Assembly (NCBI GenBank): GCA_030037785.1
Contig: JASHQA010000179.1
Location: 1-57,046 of the forward strand
DNA: 57,046 bases
Direction: 5' to 3'
DNA from: Streptosporangiaceae bacterium
GTDB lineage: Bacteria > Actinomycetota > Actinomycetes > Streptosporangiales > Streptosporangiaceae
Below the pieces are notes generated by a model. That model had not been told where the DNA came from, did not search any database, and was given only the letters and a program-made list of their open reading frames with translations. Positions 20,447 through 28,606 of the stretch are shown piece by piece; positions within the stretch are counted from its first letter, which is position 1; every line of letters begins with the position of its first letter. Position numbers and translations under genes: made by a program.

Positions 20447-21048
20447 CCGGGCCGGTGGCCGACTGCGCGGTCGTGACAACCCCTGGCCCCGACGTCAGCG
20501 ATGGCATCGACGTCGCACCCCTCGTTCGCCGGGCGGCAGCCGGAGACAAGGCGGCTTGGGAAGGCCTCGTCGACCAGTTCTCTCGGCTGCTCTGGGCAAT
20601 GACCAGGGACTTCAGGCTGGCCGAGGTGGACGCTGCCGACGTGGTGCAGGCAACGTGGCTGCGCCTGCTCGAGCACATTGATCGGATCGAGTACCCGGAA
20701 CGGATCGGCAGCTGGCTTGCGACCACGGCGCGGCACGAGTGCCTCCGCCACATCGCCGCCAGTAAGAAGCTCACCCCCGTCGACGATCACGACATCGTGT
20801 TCAGCGGTCCCGCGGCGCATCAGCCAGAGATAGAGGAGCGGCTACTCGCCGAGGAACGCGCGCAGGCGGTACGGGCGGCAGTCGCCACGCTGCCGACCCG
20901 ATCACAGCGCCTCCTCGAACTGCTGATTGCCGATCCCCCGGTTTCCTACACGGAGATATCCGCGCAACTCGGTCTGCCCGTTGGCAGCATCGGGCCGACC
21001 CGCGGTCGCTGTCTCGAGCGACTCCGGCTCATTCTGCGGCCGGTCTGA
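20443..21048 (+). CDS. ECF-type RNA polymerase sigma factor
   Basis: A sigma-70 family factor of about 201 residues with region 2 (LVDQFSRLLWAMTRDFRL..DAADVVQATWLRLLEHI) and region 4 (LPTRSQRLLELLI..SYTEISAQLGLPVGSIGPTRGRCLERLR). It would direct polymerase to a specific promoter set, possibly within this locus. TTG 20443 overlaps the previous stop and has GGGGAC 8 nt upstream; GTG 20455 and GTG 20473 are alternatives. No anti-sigma gene is adjacent, which is unusual for ECF factors. The coupling suggests expression together with the initiating transferase. Confidence 0.85.
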   Translation: MTGPVADCAVVTTPGPDVSDGIDVAPLVRRAAAGDKAAWEGLVDQFSRLLWAMTRDFRLAEVDAADVVQATWLRLLEHIDRIEYPERIGSWLATTARHECLRHIAASKKLTPVDDHDIVFSGPAAHQPEIEERLLAEERAQAVRAAVATLPTRSQRLLELLIADPPVSYTEISAQLGLPVGSIGPTRGRCLERLRLILRPV

Positions 21049-21060
21049 GACATGACGATG

Positions 21061-22173
21061 TCAGGAACAGATCGCGTCAGCGACCACCCAGCGACCACCG
21101 TCCGCCTCCACTTCCGGGAATGCGGTCCGGACTTCACGGATCAGGTCAGCGACGAGAACCAGCACGGCGTCGGGTCGCGCGGCGTGCAGGACATCGGTGC
21201 CCAGCACGGGTATGTCAGTGCCAGGCATCCGCAGCCCGTGCTTCGCCGGGGCGGCGTCGACGATGGCCGGCAGCAAGCCGGCGTCGATACCTGCCCGGCA
21301 GAGCAGTGCCACCGCCCGGGACGCCGCGCCATAGCCCAGCACGGTGCGCCCGGCGGCCTGCTCGGCAGCGAGCCAGGTGCGCAGGCTGACCGCCCGTCGC
21401 CGCGCGTCACGTTGCAACCCGGTCAGTACCGCAGGGTCGCGCACGCCGGTCCGGGCTTCGGAGTCCAGCAGCGCACGCACGGTTGCGTCCGGACCCGCGC
21501 AGTCAGCTGTCGCACGGGCCGCCGCGAGCAGCACGGTGCCGCCGTAGAGGTCAAACTGCCACGCGGTTGTCGGGCGGAGGCCGTGGCTGGCCAGCATCGC
21601 ACTGAGAGCGGTCGTGGAGTAGTACGCGTAGTGCCCGTGCCGCAGCGCGTTCCACTGGCCAGCGCGGATGATCGTGGCCAGCGAGTGAAACTGCAGCAGC
21701 AGCACTCCGCGGGAGGTCAGCCTCGCGGCCCGCTCCCGCAGCGCAGCGTCCTGATCTGCGGCGTGCATCATGCCAAAGCAGTCGATGATCACATCGGCTT
21801 GATCGCCGTCATCCGCCGTCGCAAGGCCCCGGCCGGCCATGAGGCCGAGCCAGGACCCGCCGTGCGGGCTGCCATACTCCGCGACGGTTCCCCCCGCAGG
21901 CAGCAGCCCGGCGGCGTGTACCTGGCTCACGGCGTCAGCCGCCTGAGCCACCAGTGCGGCCGGCTCGGTGGCCCTGGGCTCACCCGGAACGGTCGGATCG
22001 GCGACCAGCTGGGCCAGGCCGCAGCCTGCGCAGAGCCACATCTGGAGCGGGTAGACCGGGTCCGGGCGGGGCTCAGCCACTGCCGGAAAGTAGTCGCACG
22101 CGGGCTGGCTGCCCAAGTCCAGCACCAGCACGCCGCGCGGGGACCGGCACGCTCGGCACCTCGTCTCAGTCAT
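21061..22173 (-). CDS. C-methyltransferase-like protein with altered SAM motif
   Basis: 370 residues with the three-part layout of TylCIII-like sugar C-methyltransferases. These are an N-terminal zinc-binding segment (CRACRSPRG..CAGCGLAQL), a central methyltransferase domain, and a C-terminal domain (GYGAASRAVALLCRAGID..GTDIPVLGTDVL). The SAM-binding loop that reads EVASNDGYLL in the divergent neighbour is EYGSPHGGSWL here, and the conserved acidic motifs are weak, so catalysis is doubtful. ATG 22173 has AGGAG 7 nt upstream. It is transcribed away from the neighbour across about 60 bp. It could be a sugar-binding or regulatory paralogue. Confidence 0.75.
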   Translation of the reverse strand: MTETRCRACRSPRGVLVLDLGSQPACDYFPAVAEPRPDPVYPLQMWLCAGCGLAQLVADPTVPGEPRATEPAALVAQAADAVSQVHAAGLLPAGGTVAEYGSPHGGSWLGLMAGRGLATADDGDQADVIIDCFGMMHAADQDAALRERAARLTSRGVLLLQFHSLATIIRAGQWNALRHGHYAYYSTTALSAMLASHGLRPTTAWQFDLYGGTVLLAAARATADCAGPDATVRALLDSEARTGVRDPAVLTGLQRDARRRAVSLRTWLAAEQAAGRTVLGYGAASRAVALLCRAGIDAGLLPAIVDAAPAKHGLRMPGTDIPVLGTDVLHAARPDAVLVLVADLIREVRTAFPEVEADGGRWVVADAICS

Positions 22174-22234
22174 AGCTGGACTCCTTTTACCCCAACGACG
22201 GTAAGGCCGGTAGGAGGAAGGGCAGGGCAGATCA

Positions 22235-23461
22235 TTGCAATATTCATGCCGTCTTTGTGACGCGGATGTCACGCGTACGTTCGTCGACCTCGGAATGTCG
22301 CCCCTGTGCGAGAGCTACGTTCGCTCAGAAAATCTGGACTCGACGGAGAACTTTTACCCACTGCACGTCCGAATATGCGACTCCTGCCTACTCGTGCAGC
22401 TGCCCGCGTACGTACCCGCCGAGGACATATTCTCGGACTACGCATACTTCTCGTCCTATTCCGAGTCGTGGGTAGCGCACGCGAAGCGATACGCCGACTC
22501 GATGATCGACCGGCTCAGCCTCGGCCCGGGCAGCCTCGTCACCGAGGTAGCGAGCAATGATGGCTATCTGCTGCAGCACTTCTACCAAGCCGGTATCCCG
22601 GTCCTCGGCGTCGAGCCGGCCAGGAACGTCGCGACCGTTGCGGTTTCCCGCGGAATCAGGACGGAGGTCGAATTCCTCCGGCCCGAGACCGGCGCGCAGC
22701 TCGCCGAGCGCCACGGGCAGGCTGACCTGGTAGCGGCGAACAACGTGCTGGCCCACGTGCCAGACATCCGCGGCTTCGCCATCGGCCTTCGTGCGCTGGT
22801 CAAGGACACCGGAGTCGTCACGCTGGAGTTCCCGCACCTGCTGCGGCTGATCGAGCGCCGCCAGTACGACACGATCTACCACGAGCACTTTTCCTACCTG
22901 TCGCTGCGCACTGCTGCCCGCGCCCTCGGCGTCGCCGGGCTTCGCGTCGTGGATGTCGACGAACTGGAGACGCACGGCGGTTCGCTGCGCGTCTACGCCC
23001 GACCGGCCGACGCCGCTGGGGAGCCGACTAGCCGGGTCAAGGCCGTGCTGAACGCCGAGGACGCCGCCGGACTGCACACGGTGGCAGGGCACGCCGGCTT
23101 CGCCGGACAGGTGCTGAAAATCAAGGGAGACCTGCTGAGATTCCTGCTCAGTGCGGCCGCTGCCGGTCGCTCTGTGGCCGGATATGGCGCCCCCGGCAAG
23201 GGGAATACGCTGCTCAATCACTGCGGCATTCGTTCCGACCTGGTCGCCTATACCGTCGACCGGAGTCTGGTGAAGCAGGGCAAGTTCCTGCCCGGCACCC
23301 ACATTCCGATTTACGCACCAGACCGCCTGCGCGAAACCAGGCCAGACTACATCCTTGTGCTGCCATGGAACCTTCGGGCGGAGATTACCAAGCAGCTCGA
23401 TTATGTGCGGGACTGGGGCGGCCGACTGGTTTTCCCGATTCCCGAGCTTGACGTCATCTGA
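22235..23461 (+). CDS. NDP-hexose C-methyltransferase-like SAM enzyme
   Basis: 408 residues. An N-terminal zinc motif has CRLCDADV and CDSCLLVQL. The SAM-binding loop is TEVASNDGYLLQHF. A catalytic-region signature is YDTIYHEHFSYLSL, followed by ETHGGSLRVYA. The C-terminal domain has GYGAPGKGNTLLNHCGI. These are hallmarks of TylCIII-type enzymes that add a methyl branch to a 4-keto-deoxysugar nucleotide. The TTG start at 22235 leads straight into the zinc motif, with AGGAGG somewhat far upstream. It is the first gene of a tight four-gene plus-strand operon with the nucleotidyltransferase, PIG-L deacetylase and oxygenase. Base composition is locally a little less GC-rich. Confidence 0.88.
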   Translation: MQYSCRLCDADVTRTFVDLGMSPLCESYVRSENLDSTENFYPLHVRICDSCLLVQLPAYVPAEDIFSDYAYFSSYSESWVAHAKRYADSMIDRLSLGPGSLVTEVASNDGYLLQHFYQAGIPVLGVEPARNVATVAVSRGIRTEVEFLRPETGAQLAERHGQADLVAANNVLAHVPDIRGFAIGLRALVKDTGVVTLEFPHLLRLIERRQYDTIYHEHFSYLSLRTAARALGVAGLRVVDVDELETHGGSLRVYARPADAAGEPTSRVKAVLNAEDAAGLHTVAGHAGFAGQVLKIKGDLLRFLLSAAAAGRSVAGYGAPGKGNTLLNHCGIRSDLVAYTVDRSLVKQGKFLPGTHIPIYAPDRLRETRPDYILVLPWNLRAEITKQLDYVRDWGGRLVFPIPELDVI

Positions 23462-23472
23462 GGGGGCCGTGC

Positions 23473-24345
23473 ATGAAGGTCGTGCTATTCTGTGGCGGGC
23501 TAGGAATGCGAATGCGTGATGGCGTCACCAGCGCACCCAAGCCGATGGCCATGGTGGGCGACCGACCGCTGCTGTGGCATGTGATGCGGTACTACGCGCA
23601 TTTCGGTCATACCGAATTCATCCTCTGCCTCGGTTATGGCGCCTCGTATGTCAAGGACTTCTTCCTGCACTACGACGAGACCACGTCGAACGACTTCGTA
23701 CTGGAAAATGGAGCCCGCGACGTCAGCCTGTTCCGGACCGACATCTCAGACTGGCGGATCACGTTCGTCGACACCGGGCTCACCTCGCCCATCGGCGAGC
23801 GGCTGCGCCGGGTCCGACGCTTCGTCGCCGACGAGCCGCTGTTCCTCGCCAACTACGCCGATGTGCTCACGAACGCCTCGCTGCCGGACATCATCGATCG
23901 CCTCGCCGCTAGCAGCGCGATAGCGAGCTTGCTGGCCGTGCCGCCGCAGTCATCGCACCACGTCGTGGAGATCAGCGACAACGGCGTGATCAGCCAGGTG
24001 ACTCCGATGCGCGACCTGCGCCAGTGGGAGAACGGCGGCTACTTCGTGCTCCGGCAGGAGATCTTCGACTACCTGCAGGAGGGCGACGACCTGGTGGAGG
24101 ACTCCATCATGCGGCGGCTGGTGCCGAAGCGACGCGTGCTGGCCTATCCGTACAAGGGCTACTGGTCGCCGGCCGACACGGTGAAGGAGCGCGCACAACT
24201 GGAGGAGATGTATCACCGTGGCTACTGCCCGTGGATGGTCTGGGACGCCGACCGGTCGGCAGCGGTCCCGTCGCAGGGCATCGCGCTCGCGAACCTCGGC
24301 GCGGTGGGCGCGGCCTCGCCCATGCCAACGGCAGTAGCGGAGTGA
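23473..24345 (+). CDS. sugar-1-phosphate nucleotidyltransferase (RfbF/glucose-1-phosphate cytidylyltransferase-like)
   Basis: 290 residues, activating a sugar phosphate to an NDP-sugar. It follows the RfbF layout: LFCGGLGMRM (normally GGLGTRL), SAPKPMAMVGDRPLLWHVMRYY, FILCLGYGASYVKDFF, a central VDTGLTSPIGERLRRV, then ENGGYFVLRQEIFDYL and PYKGYWSPADTVKERAQLEEM. The Thr of the signature loop is Met, a mild departure. Similarity to glucose-1-phosphate cytidylyltransferase suggests a CDP- or dTDP-sugar product, but the base is not certain. ATG 23473 lies 11 bp after the C-methyltransferase stop. Confidence 0.88.
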   Translation: MKVVLFCGGLGMRMRDGVTSAPKPMAMVGDRPLLWHVMRYYAHFGHTEFILCLGYGASYVKDFFLHYDETTSNDFVLENGARDVSLFRTDISDWRITFVDTGLTSPIGERLRRVRRFVADEPLFLANYADVLTNASLPDIIDRLAASSAIASLLAVPPQSSHHVVEISDNGVISQVTPMRDLRQWENGGYFVLRQEIFDYLQEGDDLVEDSIMRRLVPKRRVLAYPYKGYWSPADTVKERAQLEEMYHRGYCPWMVWDADRSAAVPSQGIALANLGAVGAASPMPTAVAE

Positions 24346-24351
24346 CGGGCG

Positions 24352-25038
24352 ATGCTGCCGGTGCGCTTTGCCGTCCCGCCGGACACGGAACTGTCCGTAC
24401 TAGCGGTCGGCGCTCACGCCGACGACATCGAGATCGGCGCTGGCGGTTTCGCCCTGGCGCTGGCCGAAAGCCAGCCTGGCCTGCGCGTGCGCTACCTGGT
24501 CCTGACCGGGAGCGCCGAGCGACACGACGAGGCGCGGCAGGCCGCCAGTTCCTTCTTTCCCGGCGCGGACATCGCCGTCGAACTGCACAGCCTGGCTGAA
24601 GGCAGGTTGCCCGCGGTGTGGGACCAGGTGAAGGAGATCCTGGCCGAGGTCGCTCGTTCGTACGTTCCGGACCTCATCATCGCGCCGCACGAGCGGGACG
24701 CGCACCAGGATCACCGGACCATCGCAGAGATCATCCCCACGGTGTTTCGCGACCACCTGTACCTGGCCTATGAGGTGCCCAAGTGGGATGGCGACCTCGG
24801 CTGCGGCCGACCGTCGCTGTACTGGCCGCTGTCGGCCGAAGCTGCCCGGCGCAAAGTCGACCTGCTGCACAAGTGCTTCCCGTCACAGCACAGCCACGAC
24901 TGGTGGGACGACGAAGTCTTCCTGGGCCTGGCCCGGTTGCGGGGCATGGAGTGTCGCGCGGTCTACGCCGAGGCCTTCATGTGCTCGAAGTTGGTGTTCG
25001 GCAGCCAGCTGCCGACTGAGATTGGGAGCAGGGAGTAA
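24352..25038 (+). CDS. PIG-L/LmbE family deacetylase
   Basis: 228 residues. Zinc-dependent N-deacetylase of the MshB/PIG-L family. The metal site is visible as VGAHADDIEIGAGG near the N-terminus and HERDAHQDHR (HxxH) centrally, with a late His in PSQHSHDWWDDE. It would remove an N-acetyl group from an amino sugar, free or nucleotide-bound. ATG 24352 lies 6 bp after the nucleotidyltransferase stop. The recurring association with RfbF-like and C-methyltransferase genes suggests the substrate is the same branched sugar. Confidence 0.9.
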   Translation: MLPVRFAVPPDTELSVLAVGAHADDIEIGAGGFALALAESQPGLRVRYLVLTGSAERHDEARQAASSFFPGADIAVELHSLAEGRLPAVWDQVKEILAEVARSYVPDLIIAPHERDAHQDHRTIAEIIPTVFRDHLYLAYEVPKWDGDLGCGRPSLYWPLSAEAARRKVDLLHKCFPSQHSHDWWDDEVFLGLARLRGMECRAVYAEAFMCSKLVFGSQLPTEIGSRE

Positions 25039-25044
25039 CCAGCC

Positions 25045-26052
25045 ATGACCGTGCTCATTGACCCGGACCTGCGGGAAGACGCGTTCCGGCAGGCCATCTA
25101 CGGCGGCAAGCTGATCGTGCTGACCCGCCTCCCGGCGGTAAGGGAACTCGCGGACTACACCCGCGACCAGCTCGCCGAGCTGTTCCGGCCGCACGATCCC
25201 GAGCACGCGCACGAGCACATCGAGCCCGCCGAGATGGCCAGGCTCCTCGGTGCGTGGAAGCCCCGCTGGATCCACTCAGAGCGGTCAAGGACGCTCGTGT
25301 GCGAGATCGTTACGCAGGCCGGGCTGCCGGCCGAGTTCACCCACTACGACGTGCCCAAGCCGCGCACCGCGTTCCCGGTAGGCCACCTCACTACGGGCGT
25401 GGCGTGCGCTTTCCCCTGGCACCGGGACTCCTGGTACAGCGCGCCCGCCCAGCAGGTCAACTGGTGGTTGCCCGTCCTCCCCGTCCGGGAAGACAACGCC
25501 ATGGCGTTCGACCTCAGCAGCTTCGGCCGCGCAGTGCCCAACACATCCGACACCTTCGACTACTACCGGAACAACGCCCAGCGGCTCACCACTGCGAGGC
25601 AGGTGGGCCGCGAAGAGCAGTCGCGGCCGGGAGCCATCGACCACGAGGCCGCCCACGAACTCATCGTCCTGCCCTCGCCCGGCGCCGTGCTGGTGTTCGC
25701 CGGCGCGCAGCTGCACACGTCGATCCCGAATACCTCTGGGCTGGCCCGCTACAGCATCGACTTCCGCACCGTCGACGCGCGGGATCTCGGGTCCGGACTG
25801 GGCGCACCGGTGGTGGACGCGCACTGCACCGGCACCGCGATCAGGGACTTCCGCAACGTCGGCCACGACGCCGCGTTCGACGAGCGCCTCGTGGCGGAGA
25901 TATTCGGGGCACCGCCCGCGGACGCGATGCTCGTGTTCACGCCGGCCGACGCGGACCGGGCGCCCAGCGGCCCCGTTGCTACAGAGCTACGTTCTCCGGG
26001 GACGCGCCGGACCCCCTCGCCGCCGCGCTCGAATGCGAAGGTGCCGGGTTAG
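25045..26052 (+). CDS. putative Fe(II)/2-oxoglutarate oxygenase (phytanoyl-CoA dioxygenase-like)
   Basis: 335 residues, not a family I can name with certainty. A likely facial triad is visible: H126 and D128 in FPWHRDSWYS, and H224 in GAQLHTSIPN. R235 (LARYSIDFR) lies 11 residues later, where 2-oxoglutarate would bind. The surrounding double-stranded beta-helix strands (LIVLPSPGAVLVFAG) fit the PhyH fold. ATG 25045 has GGGAG upstream and lies 6 bp after the deacetylase stop, so it is the last gene of the sugar operon. Its Pro-rich tail overlaps the convergent flippase fusion by 74 bp. It may oxidise a nucleotide sugar. Confidence 0.7.
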   Translation: MTVLIDPDLREDAFRQAIYGGKLIVLTRLPAVRELADYTRDQLAELFRPHDPEHAHEHIEPAEMARLLGAWKPRWIHSERSRTLVCEIVTQAGLPAEFTHYDVPKPRTAFPVGHLTTGVACAFPWHRDSWYSAPAQQVNWWLPVLPVREDNAMAFDLSSFGRAVPNTSDTFDYYRNNAQRLTTARQVGREEQSRPGAIDHEAAHELIVLPSPGAVLVFAGAQLHTSIPNTSGLARYSIDFRTVDARDLGSGLGAPVVDAHCTGTAIRDFRNVGHDAAFDERLVAEIFGAPPADAMLVFTPADADRAPSGPVATELRSPGTRRTPSPPRSNAKVPG

Positions 26053-28600
26053 CCGCTCGGAACAGAGCGGCGGACAGCGCAGCGAACTGGTCGTCGATGA
26101 GCTGAGCATTCGCCGCGTTACGCTCGGCGATCGCCTGGCGCACCGCTCCCGCGCGGTGCTCGAGCTCGGCGAACAACCTGATGAGTCTGTCGAGGTCGAG
26201 ATGACTCGCCGACTCGCAGAACTCGGATAGTCCCATGCTCGCCATGAGGGTGCGGAACTTGGCCGAGTAGCCGAGCGCGAGGGTTGGCTTGCCAAGCTTG
26301 AGCGCGCAGACCACGTTGTGATACCGGGTCGCGACGACCAGACCGACATCCGCCATCTCGCGTGCTACCTCGGCGAACGAGGCAGCCGACGCGATGACGA
26401 TGCTGCCGGCGTCGAGATCAGGCCGATCGGCACGCACGTGCGCGAGAATCTCGTCCGCGACGCTGTTGTCATATCTGTCGTCTCCGCTGAACAGCCGCAC
26501 CGTGTGACCGGTGTCGACGAGCCACGATGTGAAGGCCTTCAGCACGGTCAGGTAGGAGGCGTGAATATCCGCGGCGTTGCGCCGGTCGTCGTTGCCGCCG
26601 TAATAGGCCATCACCCCGACGCCGACCGTGCGCATGTCACCGGCACCGGCCGGCGGGAACGGGGTCGCGAACGCCAGATCGGGATAGACACGATCCCGTG
26701 CGACAGCTAGCCCGCGGCGCTGCATCGCGGCTTTCGACAGGTCGTCGCGATAGGACCGGTAGTAGGCAAGGCGCGCGGCCGCGTCGAGGAACCAGCGTGT
26801 CAGCGGCTGGCTGATCACGTTCGCCCCGACGCTCGCCAGCGCGACCTTGGTCCGGAAGACCCTGCCGGAGGCGCACAGCAAGAACATCGCGTACGGGAAG
26901 CCGAACGGCTTCACCGGAAGCGTTGCCTCCAGAGCCCCAGCCCCCGGCACGATCACGATGTCGTGCCGGCGAACCCAGTCAGCGGTGCGGGCTGCGTCGA
27001 TCGCCTTGCCTAGCGCCTTCAGCCCGATGGCGACGACACCGGTCGCGTCGCGCTGGCGGCCCGCGTACCAGAGCACCGGTATCGCGGGGATGCCGTACTT
27101 CGCCTCGACCACTTCCGGTCCGCCGCACATCGCGTCGATGACCGCGTCCGGATGCTCACGGCGGAGATAGTCAAGGACAGACTCCATCGAAACGTCGTTG
27201 CCGGTGTTGCCGGAGCCGAGAAGGCCGAACAAGCCGACCTTCGGGACCGCACCGTTAGCTGCCCTCACGTACTGAGCTCCCTTCGCACGTTGTGGTCGAC
27301 AGCCTCGGATTGATGAACGCGCTCGGGGCGCCGCCGTAATCGCCGCCTCCCGCAGCGCCACACGCAGCTGCCACCACCACACGACGGCGCCGACCCAGGT
27401 GGCGACGGTCGCCCCGCAGATGGCCCCGAGTGCACCGTCCGCGACCGCACCGGCGAGGCCGCAAGCGAGGTACACGGCAGCGCTCCAGACCATGGCTCGC
27501 AGGCTCCGCCGAGCGGCGGCCAGCGCGTGCAAGCCGGCCGTCGCGCCGGCGATGAGGCAGGCACCCATGACCGACGCCGTCATGGGCAAGACCAGCTCGT
27601 AGGTGGGTCGCCAGAGCCCGCCGAGGAGCAGGTCGCCGGCCCCCCGCGGCAGCGCTACCAGCAGGAAGGCGCCCCAGGCAAGCGCCGCGACGGCGAGCCC
27701 CGTGCCGACTGTCAGGCAGAACATGGGCAGTCGCCGCGGCGACCGGCGCAGCACGCGGTTGGCCTCCGGAATCGTCACCAGCGACATGCCCATGAACACA
27801 ACGAGGAACGGGCCCATCAAGGTGGACACCGCCTGCACGTATCCCACGGCTGCCAAGCCGGCGAGGATGCCGACGCCATAGCTGCGGAGCTGGGAGGCGC
27901 CACTGTTGCACGTGTTCTCAGCCAGATAGCGAGGGCCAAGCTCCCGAGTCCGTGCCAACCACCGGGGAATGCTCGACGGGCGAGGCAGGACCCTGGCTTG
28001 CAGTGGCCCCACGCCGGCCGCGACCGCGGCTCCCGCGCCCCACACGAGGATGAAGGCGGATACGCTCGCGTGTCCCGACATCCGCACGTAGATCAGTCCC
28101 GGCACCATCGCGAGCGCCCACGTGCAGTCGTTCAGGAATGCTTGACTGCCGCGGCCAACAGCGAAGAAGGCGTACCGCCAGCTGTCCTGGAGCAGGAGGC
28201 CGGGCAGCACAAGTCCGAGGGCAAGGAATGCGGCCCTGGTTGTTCCGGTCAGCACCCCGGTGGTAACCAGAACCACGACTCCGCTGGCGAAACCGACAGC
28301 CAGGGCGGTCGCTGAACTGCTGGCCACCGCACGCCGCCACGCTGGCGTCCGCGGACCGCTGAACCGGACCATGAGCGGATCCGTGGCGAGTCCACGCGAC
28401 GCATTCAGCGCGAAGGAGTACGTGACGTAGGCAAGGCTGAACGCACCGAACGACACGGCCCCAAGGACGCGGGCAACATAGATGGTCATCGCGAAGTTGG
28501 TCAGGCTGGACATCGCTTGGTCTGCAAGACCCCAGCTCAGCCGGCGGGCGATACCGCGAAAGCGCTTGGCGGGGACGACCGCCGTGCCATTTTCTAGCAT
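25979..28600 (-). CDS. Wzx-type flippase fused to polysaccharide pyruvyltransferase
   Basis: 873 residues in one frame. Residues 1-430 form an MATE/MOP-like lipid-linked oligosaccharide flippase, starting RLSWGLADQAMSSLTNFAMTIYVARVLG, with about twelve to fourteen hydrophobic helices ending VGAVVWWWQL. After a basic linker, residues 450-840 match CsaB/WcaK-type pyruvyltransferases: VGLFGLLGSGNTGNDVSMESVLDYL, then IVPGAGALE and VATRYHNVVCALKLGKPTLALGYSAKF. Together they would flip the repeat unit and add pyruvate ketals. An internal GTG (27268, residue 445) has AAGGGAG 8 nt upstream, so the second domain may also be made alone. The start ATG 28600 lies 6 bp after the methyltransferase stop. 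Confidence 0.88.
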   Translation of the reverse strand: MLENGTAVVPAKRFRGIARRLSWGLADQAMSSLTNFAMTIYVARVLGAVSFGAFSLAYVTYSFALNASRGLATDPLMVRFSGPRTPAWRRAVASSSATALAVGFASGVVVLVTTGVLTGTTRAAFLALGLVLPGLLLQDSWRYAFFAVGRGSQAFLNDCTWALAMVPGLIYVRMSGHASVSAFILVWGAGAAVAAGVGPLQARVLPRPSSIPRWLARTRELGPRYLAENTCNSGASQLRSYGVGILAGLAAVGYVQAVSTLMGPFLVVFMGMSLVTIPEANRVLRRSPRRLPMFCLTVGTGLAVAALAWGAFLLVALPRGAGDLLLGGLWRPTYELVLPMTASVMGACLIAGATAGLHALAAARRSLRAMVWSAAVYLACGLAGAVADGALGAICGATVATWVGAVVWWWQLRVALREAAITAAPRARSSIRGCRPQRAKGAQYVRAANGAVPKVGLFGLLGSGNTGNDVSMESVLDYLRREHPDAVIDAMCGGPEVVEAKYGIPAIPVLWYAGRQRDATGVVAIGLKALGKAIDAARTADWVRRHDIVIVPGAGALEATLPVKPFGFPYAMFLLCASGRVFRTKVALASVGANVISQPLTRWFLDAAARLAYYRSYRDDLSKAAMQRRGLAVARDRVYPDLAFATPFPPAGAGDMRTVGVGVMAYYGGNDDRRNAADIHASYLTVLKAFTSWLVDTGHTVRLFSGDDRYDNSVADEILAHVRADRPDLDAGSIVIASAASFAEVAREMADVGLVVATRYHNVVCALKLGKPTLALGYSAKFRTLMASMGLSEFCESASHLDLDRLIRLFAELEHRAGAVRQAIAERNAANAQLIDDQFAALSAALFRAANPAPSHSSAAARGSGASPENVAL
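27268..27283 (-). promoter_or_regulatory. internal ribosome binding site and GTG at the fusion junction
   Basis: AAGGGAG (27277-27283), an 8-nt spacer and GTG 27268, in frame with the pyruvyltransferase domain. In a neighbouring frame a TAA follows at 27255-27257, the layout expected of two once-overlapping genes. Confidence 0.6.
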
Positions 28601-28606
28601 GACTGC

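Noticed and set aside
21061-22260. plus-strand 402-aa ORF (21052-22260)
   Set aside because: It lies opposite the methyltransferase-like gene and has a composition typical of antisense frames.
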